From positions 1-63,350 of IMG/VR virus record IMGVR_UViG_3300020159_004055: a stretch of 63,350 nt of DNA. The stretch is one strand, 5' to 3'. Below, in pieces: positions 18,501 to 26,813 of the stretch. Each line of letters opens with the position of its first letter. Position 1 is the first letter of the stretch. Source of the DNA: a virus. The translations under genes and the position numbers were made by a program. Below the pieces are notes generated by a model, which was given only the letters and a program-made list of their open reading frames with translations, ran no database searches and was not told where the DNA came from.

Positions 18501-19226
18501 GAATTTTCAGCATTCTCAATTGGAAATACTGGTGATCAATCCCAATTGAAATTCCACGTCGATGTGGATTTAGATGTTTTTGTTGCAGGATCAAATAGTG
18601 GGGGAACTGGTCCGGATAACCTTCCATATTCTTCTGCCACTGGATCTTTTGTATCTTTGCTAGAAAGCTACAAACCGGGAGTGGGTATAGATTTAGGGAA
18701 CATAATTTCCAGAGCTGGAACGGCAGCTTGGAATTGGGTTGATGTTCATAATTCCGATGCAGATCTTTTTGTTCCTCTTTTATCCATGGTCTTCATGAAC
18801 AACTACGATTCTAAAATATTTGGAAAGACCAACAACAGGTGGGTACTTACCAATTCAATAACCGGTGAAGTTCTTTTGGATGTAAGAGATGTCCAATATT
18901 TTATTTACACATTTACCCAGTCTGGCTATTATTCTATTCAAAACACAGTTGAGGATTCTGCTGGTAATGTCTACGAAATTTCTAAGCCTGCTTTTATAAA
19001 GGTTGTAAATCAGACATTCCCAAGGCCTGACGATCCTAATCCGGATTTCGTGAATTCTTATGATTATGGATTTATAGATCCTTACACCGGTTCGGGTACA
19101 CAATACAATAAGCTTGGGAAAAGCTTGTTGGAACAACAGGTTCAAATCATGCTCCAAAACGTTGTTCCATTCGGTTCTGCCCTTATCATTCCGGATAACC
19201 CGGACGCTACGTTCAACCCTCTTTAA
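15567..19226 (+). CDS. Tail protein with N-terminal beta-propeller repeats
   Basis: The 1219-residue protein starts with repeated blade units of the two-component-regulator propeller type. Examples are DSFGDVWAVGRDLTKYDG (about residues 11-28) and YWAGTENGISYWDG (about 242-255), each followed by an aromatic strand and a D-D-R-V type turn. These span about residues 1-350. The remainder is Gly/Thr/Ser-rich, with a PKD/cadherin-like segment near residues 1040-1130. Propellers of this type are usually sugar-sensing domains of Bacteroidota hybrid histidine kinases, so a glycan-binding tail role is plausible. Its stop codon overlaps the stop of the convergent phoH gene. Confidence 0.6.
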   Translation: MPTTFLYINDAKLDSFGDVWAVGRDLTKYDGESWSYYDSSNSVVPTNLPYYLDTRSISIDNFDNKWVGCAVTTSLSQELVFFAKGPQAATGSSWSLSDFGSLSTISPNWDVPTIFASPYAQEVLAFISPLNGGAGTGGTANVGVTGGYLWKYDIVSETWSEVSPGYTWPHIYQINAKGIDGTNFEYYLSTDDGLQIIPPGDLDTQTLDDGSLFIPQLRKYNSYTSGIGGDIVYSVSFDENGNYWAGTENGISYWDGRKYFTWDYGSGVGVTKVVSRKNGHVFFRIGDPFLLSSTSVGFYHFNGDTFTQFTSSNSTLPDDRVISILLAEEKSEAGALTVYENDLWIVSGNYVSLFDYVLPHVYATSKYAGTTGWNFVNYSYTTEGGTTDTARIPKADKYSWVYPSWRPYENKYLENLHPGLDPRNLFLETNFKDIANGRAGTQDYWNKGEIVPIEEVDVQKLIPNYEWLTTTTSFEVTSVSKYKNLNVVTGYSSESSITLGEVNNNNPSYALTNPNPTNSAGGTGNVGFVSIYSDAGQLTSVIPFRGFETKVFKAIPSLDDSSIFVVGSFKKFIEFSEFVFPSNYPGASLMNVTGVTGPTGGPIGFSNIAAPGLTSGFPYPWILNGATGATSGIYLPDTSFLEDREAMFIAEIDVDLGNTVSYGDIDFSQTNALSKFCLKNFRYFPGADGSYDPTGVIDPSFPTPLSFEKLDLSISKNSVRITSNYLGGIATLKNGWTGQSDFNNSPEFLFSAKQSATGSYDYSGSYLDLNSSLDLRSGFIVGLSGAGTSYLDGITSLINASTYLLTGTSTFDVVSPQVTLSHPQPGYSLPYFILNDLNSTGITAGFIINNAGETGAGYTTWYDTIKGYKSDNQYYLNSLYTSSGSVLTPVSQISFSGTTGSVNIVTLSLKPGGLLETASTYEFLDENYGSPFLVSLSDQSDTLDNRDQYTSIYYPYTPGVTGSGHVILKRNVSGTYIDEFSAFSIGNTGDQSQLKFHVDVDLDVFVAGSNSGGTGPDNLPYSSATGSFVSLLESYKPGVGIDLGNIISRAGTAAWNWVDVHNSDADLFVPLLSMVFMNNYDSKIFGKTNNRWVLTNSITGEVLLDVRDVQYFIYTFTQSGYYSIQNTVEDSAGNVYEISKPAFIKVVNQTFPRPDDPNPDFVNSYDYGFIDPYTGSGTQYNKLGKSLLEQQVQIMLQNVVPFGSALIIPDNPDATFNPL

Positions 19227-19858
19227 GAATAGGAATAAAGCAATCTGAGGACTTCGTCGATCGATTCATGTCGGTGATTGTCTTTAAGATTGACTGTGTA
19301 AACGTATTTTGAGCCTTTCAATTTAGGTACCTCGTGAATTGCTGAGTCATTATTAAACTTAAGGTCTATTTGTTGGCCGTCCCCACAAAGGATCATTACC
19401 GAGTCTTTGCCAAGTCTTCCTAAAACCATACCAAGTTGTTGTTTCGTAAGGTTCTGAAATTCGTCTACAATTACAACTGAATTTTCAAAGGTTCTCCCTC
19501 TAAAATGTGTAAGTGAAACTAATTCAATTTGTTCGTCCTTTTCCATTCTTTCTAGGTGATCTACACGAGCATAAACCTTTCTCATGTTAGATCTGATCGG
19601 AACTAGCCAGGGTTCCATCTTTTCTTCTAAAGATCCTGGGAGAAATCCGTTATCTTCATTTGAAACTGTTGGTCTTGTTATGACTATTTTTTCACATTCC
19701 TTTTTAAGTAGTCTATCCAAAGCTATTTGGACTGCTAGGAGGGTTTTACCACTTCCGGCTTTTCCTGTTACAAAATTAAAAGGGTGCCTAAGAATTTCTG
19801 TTTTTGCTACCTTTTGCTCTTCGGATAGAGGAATTGAGAATTTGCTTTTTTCGGTCAT
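19223..19858 (-). CDS. phoH: PhoH-like ATPase
   Basis: The 211-residue product has Walker A GKAGSGKT at residues 32-39, ITRP-T at about 60-64, and Walker B VIVDE at 129-133 followed by FQN and a CGDGQQID motif (158-165), the standard PhoH layout. PhoH proteins are P-loop NTPases widely carried by marine and other large phages; some are fused to RNA-metabolism domains, and the phage role is unsettled. It is the only - strand gene between 1 and 57 kb, is convergent with the propeller gene (stop codons overlap at 19223-19226), and is divergent from the next tail gene. Its leader contains hairpin sequences. Confidence 0.9.
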   Translation of the reverse strand: MTEKSKFSIPLSEEQKVAKTEILRHPFNFVTGKAGSGKTLLAVQIALDRLLKKECEKIVITRPTVSNEDNGFLPGSLEEKMEPWLVPIRSNMRKVYARVDHLERMEKDEQIELVSLTHFRGRTFENSVVIVDEFQNLTKQQLGMVLGRLGKDSVMILCGDGQQIDLKFNNDSAIHEVPKLKGSKYVYTVNLKDNHRHESIDEVLRLLYSYS

Positions 19859-20058
19859 CTATTGGTTTATTTAGGATTTGATGAAATTTTGTAAACACAA
19901 ACGCATGTTAGCGTTTGAGGCCTATGATATATCGACAATAAAGTTTTTAGTGATAAAAATGCTCTAAATATCTGAAGATTATCTTTCAGCATGTTTTGGT
20001 GTTTGAAAATGATGTGATATATATTCCAAATTACAAAGGAAGAAAAAAAATTTAAAAA
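19859..20058. promoter_or_regulatory. Divergent intergenic region between phoH and tail genes
   Basis: About 200 bases without a gene. It holds an inverted repeat CAAACGC-N6-GCGTTTG at 19898-19917, a GATATATC at 19926-19933 that could serve the - strand, an imperfect dyad CTGAAGAT/ATCTTTCAG at 19972-19989, and GATATATAT at 20016-20024 before the + strand gene. No tRNA or small ORF with support is seen. The hairpins lack T-tracts, so they are more likely regulatory than terminators. Confidence 0.5.
20016..20024 (+). promoter_or_regulatory. Putative late promoter motif GATATATAT
   Basis: The motif lies 34 bases before the 20059 start and would drive the second tail operon, away from phoH. Confidence 0.45.
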
Positions 20059-20949
20059 ATGTCAACAGTAAATACTACTTCCATTTTAGGATCAGATTCT
20101 ATCTCGGGATCGAGAACGACTATCAACTCAAACTTTTTGTTGCTTCAGAATTGGATCAATAATTACGACACTGTCTTTGGATTAGATACAGTGAACGGAA
20201 TTATAGATTTAACTGGTGCATCTACAGGAAGGGTTTCTGCTAAAACTGGAAAATTCGATTCGATCATAGTTCCAAGTGGCGGAACTGCTCTTGCTCAAAT
20301 TAACTCGTCGGGAGCTGGGTCCTTCGCTAGTTTGTCAACTACCGCACTTAGTGCAAGTGGAGTAATTACATTCGGTCCAGGATCAACTTTAACTCAATCC
20401 GGAACAACAACTTTTTCTGGAACAACAACATTGAGTGGTTCAACAACGATCAATGCTACTGCTACTTTAGGACCTTTGGGTAATTTTGCTAGCCAAAATT
20501 CTGTTGGAGCTTCTGGAGCTACTGCTGGTACACCTTTCGCTGACTCCGCAACAGGAGGTGGAGGCGGTAGAGTAACATCTATTTCGAATCCTTATGTTAT
20601 TACCGGATTAGAAGATGTCATATATGCAGCTTGTTCTGCCGGATTATATCTAAGTGTTGGAACTACTGGTGCTACTGCTGCTAATTTACCTGCTGGTTTA
20701 AGAATAACAATCATCAACACGGAGACATCTGCTGGAACTATTATGACTGGCGTACAGGGTTCAAATTACACTGGATTTAATACAATTTCTGGATATGGAC
20801 AATTCCCATCAACTGGTATTACTGTAGATGCAAACAGACCATATCAGGCTTCCCTACAACTTCAGTGGGAACCTAGGGTAGGAAAGGGAACTTCTGTCGA
20901 AGAGGGATCTTGGGTGGTTCTTTCTGCAACTAATATGTCTTGGACTTAA
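20059..20949 (+). CDS. Short fibre-like tail protein
   Basis: The 296-residue product begins with an ILGSDSISGSRTTINSNF segment (about residues 9-26) that parallels the N-termini of the two collagen-like fibre proteins further on. The middle consists of short Ser/Thr/Gly repeats (residues about 75-150, with SGTTTFSGTTTLSGSTT), typical of a beta-solenoid shaft. The C-terminus is a compact domain ending near a Trp-rich strand. It probably is a fibre or decoration protein attached through the shared N-terminal motif. It opens the operon that continues through 20967. Confidence 0.55.
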   Translation: MSTVNTTSILGSDSISGSRTTINSNFLLLQNWINNYDTVFGLDTVNGIIDLTGASTGRVSAKTGKFDSIIVPSGGTALAQINSSGAGSFASLSTTALSASGVITFGPGSTLTQSGTTTFSGTTTLSGSTTINATATLGPLGNFASQNSVGASGATAGTPFADSATGGGGGRVTSISNPYVITGLEDVIYAACSAGLYLSVGTTGATAANLPAGLRITIINTETSAGTIMTGVQGSNYTGFNTISGYGQFPSTGITVDANRPYQASLQLQWEPRVGKGTSVEEGSWVVLSATNMSWT

Positions 20950-20966
20950 TAAAAAAATTATAATAA

Positions 20967-23180
20967 ATGGCAAAAACCCCATTTATAAGACCTCTTCAAG
21001 TACAGGGTGGAACGTTTTACGCTTTTTCATCTGCTGCGGAAGACTTGTCTTTTACATTCAATAACTCAGTCAATAAGTTTAAGTTTTCTAAATTTGCACT
21101 GCTCAATATTCCTGACATAAATTCAGGGGATCCGCTAGGAAACAGTTTGAAGCTTAATGCTCCGGACAGTGCGTTTCTAGATTTGGCAAGTGGTGCAGGA
21201 AATATTATTACCGGTAATGCCAACGTAGATTTTTCTCAAAGCTTTCAAAGCTATTGTTTGAATCTTGAGACTACTATTTTGAGTTCTGATAACTACAATT
21301 CAAACCTGAAGCAAAACATCTCTGAAAGAGTATTTTTTAAATGGCTGAAAGAACTTGGAGGAATCAGATTTCAACCTGCAGCATCTACCCAGGTAGTTTC
21401 TACACTCGATCAAAATACTGTTTTGACGGTAAACAGCCTCCCAGTAACTCAAAAGAGATATGTTGAGGGCGATCCAACAGGAGGAACTGGTTCATATGGC
21501 CTAACCGGAGGAGTAACTTATGATAGGGTAGTTCAGTATGTCGGAAACCTGGACATTGTTAATTCTGTAAAAAACAACAATAACACCTATTCGGAGGTTT
21601 ATGTTTACGTCCCAACTAAGGACGGTAACACCCCTACGGTTCTTTTCAAAAATGTGGTTGACGAAAACTATTATCCTGACTATCAATGGACGAATAATCC
21701 AGCTGATCCTTTGGATGATGAGTATTTAACTGGAAGATCTTATGACGAGCTTAACCCAAGCGGATTGACAAATTTGGCAATTTTCGACGATGACGTTTTA
21801 GGATCACCTGACGTAACCTATGAGGACACAACCAATGGGTCGACAGGGTCTGGAAACTGGTACTCTCCAAGAGACACAGCTAATACTTATTTTACTGATT
21901 CATCATTTACAGATCCCACAGCTTTAATTATTTCCAAATCTGTTTCTGGTGCAACAGCAGGAGTAGGTTTTCAACAATATGTCAGAACAAAGCTTGACTC
22001 TGTAGGTATTGATTTTGATCCTGATTCATACAAGCAAATTGTTGACGATGCATCTATCTCAACCCTTGAAGAATTCAACTCAACATCTCTTTCCCAAGAT
22101 TTTGATTTCAACTGCGTTCTTATCTATTATGATGTTTATGATCCTGCGAATCCAACAGATTCTGCAACTAATCTTTATGGAGTTCTTTTCTTAGACGATG
22201 TTCAAACTACAGGGTCTGGAATTTATTCAATACCAACATTTAAAAAATACAAACCAAACATTGTTACCAAACTCAACGGTAACTCTTATGGTCTAAAAAT
22301 CAATATCAAGTTCGACGTCGACGTCGATCAGACTGGTGTTGAGCAGGCAATAAATGACTATTCGCCATTCTCACTGACAATGTTCATGGATGCTGTGAAT
22401 GTTCTTCAGGATGCTTCAAGTACCTTAAATAACAATGCTTCTGGGTTTATTGGTTTAGAAGAAAGGGTTAGTCAGATGGAGAATTTGCTTCTGACATCAA
22501 GCACTTCTTTGTCTTTGGATAGGAGAATAAACTCATTAGAACAAACCATTGCAGCTAATCAAGCATTGTTCAACAACACCCAGTCTGTCATGGGATTAAT
22601 CAACCAGAACTATGAACTAATTAGGGCTTTGATTAACAATGAGACATCGGTTGAGGTATCATACAATCTGGACTTGATCAAGCAAGGATCGGGTGTAATC
22701 GTTGATAGATCTATTCCTAATCAATTGACAATTTCGAATTCTAATGAGGATTATAATATAGGAAATAACTTAGGCGTTGTTACTTTACAAAATTCTGCAC
22801 CTAATGTGATTCCTTTGAGGAACTTTAGTAATTACGTCAAACACGTAAATAACGGGACTCCAATTTCGTTGACATCAGACCTTGTGATTAGAATAGACGA
22901 TTCTGCTATCAATTGGAAAAAGGGACAGAGCTTTAAATTTGGATTTGGTGACCAGATTTACCCTGGGGATTTCAACATAAGCTTTTTAACAAATGCTGTT
23001 GGGAAATATCCTATAGCAAATCCAACTGGGGTTGCTTACTCTAAGCTGATTATTTCGCTAGTTGATTCGGATCTTTTAGCTTATGATTTCATGCCTGTAA
23101 TTGAGATTATATGTGTGAATGAGGAAAACCAGATTTTCCAAGTAGACATAATTGGAAAGAGTTTAACAAACAATGCTTAA
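20967..23180 (+). CDS. Tail structural protein with C-terminal coiled coil
   Basis: The 737-residue protein is unrecognised. Residues about 1-480 are mixed beta structure rich in Asp/Asn/Tyr. Residues about 485-560 form a helical coiled-coil segment (LEERVSQMENLLL, then SLDRRINSLEQTI), and a small beta domain closes the protein. This layout of globular head, trimeric coiled coil and tip is common in phage fibre and baseplate-peripheral proteins. It lies in a run of five large tail genes with short spacers. Confidence 0.5.
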   Translation: MAKTPFIRPLQVQGGTFYAFSSAAEDLSFTFNNSVNKFKFSKFALLNIPDINSGDPLGNSLKLNAPDSAFLDLASGAGNIITGNANVDFSQSFQSYCLNLETTILSSDNYNSNLKQNISERVFFKWLKELGGIRFQPAASTQVVSTLDQNTVLTVNSLPVTQKRYVEGDPTGGTGSYGLTGGVTYDRVVQYVGNLDIVNSVKNNNNTYSEVYVYVPTKDGNTPTVLFKNVVDENYYPDYQWTNNPADPLDDEYLTGRSYDELNPSGLTNLAIFDDDVLGSPDVTYEDTTNGSTGSGNWYSPRDTANTYFTDSSFTDPTALIISKSVSGATAGVGFQQYVRTKLDSVGIDFDPDSYKQIVDDASISTLEEFNSTSLSQDFDFNCVLIYYDVYDPANPTDSATNLYGVLFLDDVQTTGSGIYSIPTFKKYKPNIVTKLNGNSYGLKINIKFDVDVDQTGVEQAINDYSPFSLTMFMDAVNVLQDASSTLNNNASGFIGLEERVSQMENLLLTSSTSLSLDRRINSLEQTIAANQALFNNTQSVMGLINQNYELIRALINNETSVEVSYNLDLIKQGSGVIVDRSIPNQLTISNSNEDYNIGNNLGVVTLQNSAPNVIPLRNFSNYVKHVNNGTPISLTSDLVIRIDDSAINWKKGQSFKFGFGDQIYPGDFNISFLTNAVGKYPIANPTGVAYSKLIISLVDSDLLAYDFMPVIEIICVNEENQIFQVDIIGKSLTNNA

Positions 23181-23200
23181 AATTTCAATAGAACAATAAA

Positions 23201-26200
23201 ATGGCTTCAACACAAAATTCAATAAGTTCTCTAGTAGCTCAATTTCTTAGACTTCAAAAAAATGCTCTAGAGATCATTAATGGCCTTAATGAGGTTGCGA
23301 CCTCAACTAATGAGAATGTTCAGATTGAGTTACTTGATGAAAATGGATTACCATCTTTAGCAAGTATCCCAGCATATGGATATTTAAGAAGCCAAATCGA
23401 AAGGCTAGATTCGAATATCCAATCTTTAGCTGGCCTTGGTGACAATCTAGCAGCGGTAAGAAATCCTGATGGGACATACAGCCAAATTTATAGAGCAGAG
23501 CCAATCAAAGATCCAGCTGCATTGCAAAATTTACAAGTACCAAGTACTTTTGCAACTAGAGACAATTGGTTTTTCGAAAGTTTTCTGAGCCCTCTTCTAT
23601 ACATTACTATTGATGTAACTGGGCAAGTTGCTGATGATGCTGATCGGATTAGAGTAAAGAGAATCATTGCCAACGCGAACTCTGACGAGAAAAAAGCTTA
23701 TTTCGACCAAAATCTCAAGGGCAGAAATGATCTGACAGAGCAAACATTTATAAACGAGTTAGTAGATGCAGGAATCGATTATTTCGTCGATGAAGACAAT
23801 ATTGATTTGCCTCTTAGAACTATTAGAAACAAGGGTAATTTTAGTGTTATTTCTTTCTTTGATGATCTGGTCACTATCACAGATTCCAATGGCAACCAAG
23901 TTCAGGAAACACGTAGAAACTACAAATTAAACACGGTAAATTATACAGACACAACTTCCAATGTCACGAACGGAAGAACTTTGGCCGTTGGTAATACATT
24001 ACTGACTGGCGATGGTACGAGATATGAGATTACTGCAATAAACATTGAAGACACCTCGGTACAATTGAAGAGAGCTTCTGGTTATCAGCCTGTTCAAATT
24101 GGTGCAGACGTTTTGACCCTGTCTTCTGTTCAATTATCACCAAAAACAATACAGGTCAACGTTGGATTTGACGAGAGACAAGGTGTATTCTTCAAACAAA
24201 TAGACGACAATTATAATATAGTCGGATCAACTTGGTCTAATGGAGTTATTTTCTTCAGTAACGAGCTCAGAATCAATACGGACTCTGGTGTACAAACTTT
24301 GGAGCAGTTTTATTTAACTTCGGTTGCGGATTTGGGCCAGATTTTTCTAGGGATGGCCAAGGAGAAAAAAATAAATGCAATAAGTGGTTTAGTTCCCGAT
24401 GCACCAACCTTAGCTGAGACCAATTTTAAAGTTGTTCAGATTAACACCCAGTTAACACAAGGAACGGACGCCCAAACATTAAGTGAAAAAGTTGCTCTGA
24501 AGTCTACCCTGCAATCAGAAATTCAGCAACTAGATAATGCCATTACTAAGAATAGGTCGGACATTAATTCTTCATCAAATACAAACGTCAATTCTGGATC
24601 AAGAAATCAGACAATATCTTCCGTTACCACTCAAAACCTTAATTCTAGCGGGAACCAGAATACCAGTTCACTCCAGGCTAATTTAAACTCATTAACCGAA
24701 CAAAGGACCCAAAAGCAACAATTACTTTCATCTGTTGTGTCCGAAATAACAACTATTTCTGAAAATAATCCTCAGCTTAAGGTAGAGCCTAAATATCGAG
24801 TTAGAGGTTTTTGGGCAATCCCTCCTGCAAAACAAAGCCAGGTAACTGGACCTCAAAGTGTTATTCAATTTATTGTACAATACAGATATCTTTCCGAATC
24901 TGGGGCAGCGCCTGCTATTCAACAGATTAACTTTTTAGATAATAACGGACAGGAAAAAACCGGAGCATTTTCCAACTGGAATGAAATCAAAACCGAAATC
25001 AGGAAAAAAGTTTACGACCCAAATACTGGAACGTATGTCTGGGCACCAGAAGATACTGATAATGCGGATGCAACAAATATAAATCAGCTCGACGTTCCCA
25101 TCACAAAAGGGGAAAGAGTAGAAATTAGAATTAAATCTGTATCTGAAGCGGGATGGCCAGATAATCCAGTCACCTCCGATTATTCACAATCTATTATAGT
25201 ATCATTCCCAGCGAACGCGAGTACTCAAAGCACTACAGAGAGTGTAAGTTCTAATCTCAGGGATGAAGCTGTTCTAGCAATTCAGCAAGACCTTGCTTCA
25301 AAAGGAATTGATGGATTGCTCACTAAACAGGTAACAGTCGGAGGTAAAACATTTTATCTCGACGCAGTATCTGTTCTGAGTGGTTTTTACGATTCGTCAG
25401 GATCACCCCTTGATCTTTTCCAAAAGATTGCAGAATTGCAAGACGAGCTTAATTCATTAAGAGGTGTTGTAGAAAGATCTAGAGGAGCACTTGAAGTTTC
25501 TATAGCTGAACCTGGGTCAGCTGGTGGAGGAAGTCAGATTATAGTCAATGGATCTTCAATTACCCTTACAGCAGGATACTACAATCAATTCTTTAGCAAT
25601 CCTTTAACGTCGGATGCTGGTAAAATAGCATCATTTATATTCAAATTAAGGATCACAAATATTGGGGCAGGTGTACTGGAATTAGCATCTGTTCTCCCAG
25701 GAGGTTTGGACACATTGGCAGGAAGCAGCACTACTTACAGTTTGCCTGACGGGTATGCAACTAACCTGAGGTATGGAGAAACTCCTATTTCTATAACATC
25801 ACTTACTACTGCTGATATTGTCCCAGTAGGGTCAACTGGTGGTGCAAATAGTGAATCCCTTACTATGTATAGGCAAGCCCCTCCTTACGCTTCAGGAAAT
25901 TCTAATAGCCAATTTGTTTACCCAAGATGGAAATCGGTCGGATTGGACACTGATTTATACATAGCACCTTCCGCTTTTGCTTCCTCGTACCTTTACACTG
26001 GAGATTCTTCAGGTTTACCAAGAAATGGAAGTCAACTTTTACCTTATGATCCATCGGTAGCTGGAGTACCAACTGCTTCTGGAATAAATGCATCGGTTTG
26101 GAACGGCGGTATAACAGGAACTACCGGATCTTATGCTGGTGAAGGTAACGGAACTCTAAGTGAATTCTGTATTCATAAAGATCACCCAGCTCTGACAACG

Positions 26201-26779
26201 GGACTCAGCTTCACCAATCTAGTAAAACCTGATTATTCCGGAGGTTCGGTTGTTTATCCTTATTTTAGACATTCTGATTATTTCTACGTTGATAGCACAG
26301 TTCAAGGCTATCTTACCCAACTAGGTTATCAGCCTGCACAGGACGACTTCGTTACCGGTGCTACTGCATCAAGAGAGGATTCAATGTATCCTAATAAATT
26401 AGGATTTACAGCAAATGATGAATATCTGATTGGTAGATATACCTGCGGTGCTTACCTATTTGTAGCACCTCCAACTGCATCTTTACTACAAGTTGAAGGA
26501 TCTACACAATTAGCTTCAATGTATGTCCAAAGCGGAGAACAAAATTCACTAACTATTCCTATTGTATTCCAATTTAGAGCTGTAGATAAGCTCGGATACA
26601 TTGGAGGATTTAGAGCAGATGGAAACCCAACCAACGTGTCTTACACCAAGAAAATAGGAATTGATATACAGGTAAGGAATGCCGCTCCTTTCTCTTTTGA
26701 CCTGCAGGTAATTGGCAAATACAAAAATGACAATTTATCATCTCCTAACTTTTCTTCTGCAAGTGTGAATGTTGGATAA
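23201..26779 (+). CDS. Large tail fibre protein with coiled coil and Fn3-like domain
   Basis: The 1192-residue protein has an N-terminal helical segment with heptads (about residues 1-90), a low-complexity Asn/Ser/Thr linker with flanking coiled coil at about 435-520, a fibronectin-III-like domain at about 530-660 (IQFIVQYRYLSESG, then ERVEIRIKSVSEAGW and a closing VSFPAN strand), another coiled coil near 735-770, and a Gly/Ser/Tyr-rich C-terminal region. Such modular build suits a long fibre. Fn3 modules are frequent in phage tail proteins. The specific T4 equivalent is unknown. Confidence 0.55.
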   Translation: MASTQNSISSLVAQFLRLQKNALEIINGLNEVATSTNENVQIELLDENGLPSLASIPAYGYLRSQIERLDSNIQSLAGLGDNLAAVRNPDGTYSQIYRAEPIKDPAALQNLQVPSTFATRDNWFFESFLSPLLYITIDVTGQVADDADRIRVKRIIANANSDEKKAYFDQNLKGRNDLTEQTFINELVDAGIDYFVDEDNIDLPLRTIRNKGNFSVISFFDDLVTITDSNGNQVQETRRNYKLNTVNYTDTTSNVTNGRTLAVGNTLLTGDGTRYEITAINIEDTSVQLKRASGYQPVQIGADVLTLSSVQLSPKTIQVNVGFDERQGVFFKQIDDNYNIVGSTWSNGVIFFSNELRINTDSGVQTLEQFYLTSVADLGQIFLGMAKEKKINAISGLVPDAPTLAETNFKVVQINTQLTQGTDAQTLSEKVALKSTLQSEIQQLDNAITKNRSDINSSSNTNVNSGSRNQTISSVTTQNLNSSGNQNTSSLQANLNSLTEQRTQKQQLLSSVVSEITTISENNPQLKVEPKYRVRGFWAIPPAKQSQVTGPQSVIQFIVQYRYLSESGAAPAIQQINFLDNNGQEKTGAFSNWNEIKTEIRKKVYDPNTGTYVWAPEDTDNADATNINQLDVPITKGERVEIRIKSVSEAGWPDNPVTSDYSQSIIVSFPANASTQSTTESVSSNLRDEAVLAIQQDLASKGIDGLLTKQVTVGGKTFYLDAVSVLSGFYDSSGSPLDLFQKIAELQDELNSLRGVVERSRGALEVSIAEPGSAGGGSQIIVNGSSITLTAGYYNQFFSNPLTSDAGKIASFIFKLRITNIGAGVLELASVLPGGLDTLAGSSTTYSLPDGYATNLRYGETPISITSLTTADIVPVGSTGGANSESLTMYRQAPPYASGNSNSQFVYPRWKSVGLDTDLYIAPSAFASSYLYTGDSSGLPRNGSQLLPYDPSVAGVPTASGINASVWNGGITGTTGSYAGEGNGTLSEFCIHKDHPALTTGLSFTNLVKPDYSGGSVVYPYFRHSDYFYVDSTVQGYLTQLGYQPAQDDFVTGATASREDSMYPNKLGFTANDEYLIGRYTCGAYLFVAPPTASLLQVEGSTQLASMYVQSGEQNSLTIPIVFQFRAVDKLGYIGGFRADGNPTNVSYTKKIGIDIQVRNAAPFSFDLQVIGKYKNDNLSSPNFSSASVNVG

Positions 26780-26783
26780 GTTT

Positions 26784-26793
26784 ATTATATAAG
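26784..26793 (+). promoter_or_regulatory. Possible late promoter, TATTATATAA variant
   Basis: A variant of the GATATATAA motif lies about 20 bases before the 26814 start, with TTA replacing GATA. It is weaker than the other examples. Confidence 0.35.
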
Positions 26794-26813
26794 AGACCGA
26801 AAACAGAATTTAG

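Noticed and set aside
19898-19917. The hairpin CAAACGC/GCGTTTG as part of a tRNA or terminator
   Set aside because: No cloverleaf, no CCA, and no T-tract on either side.
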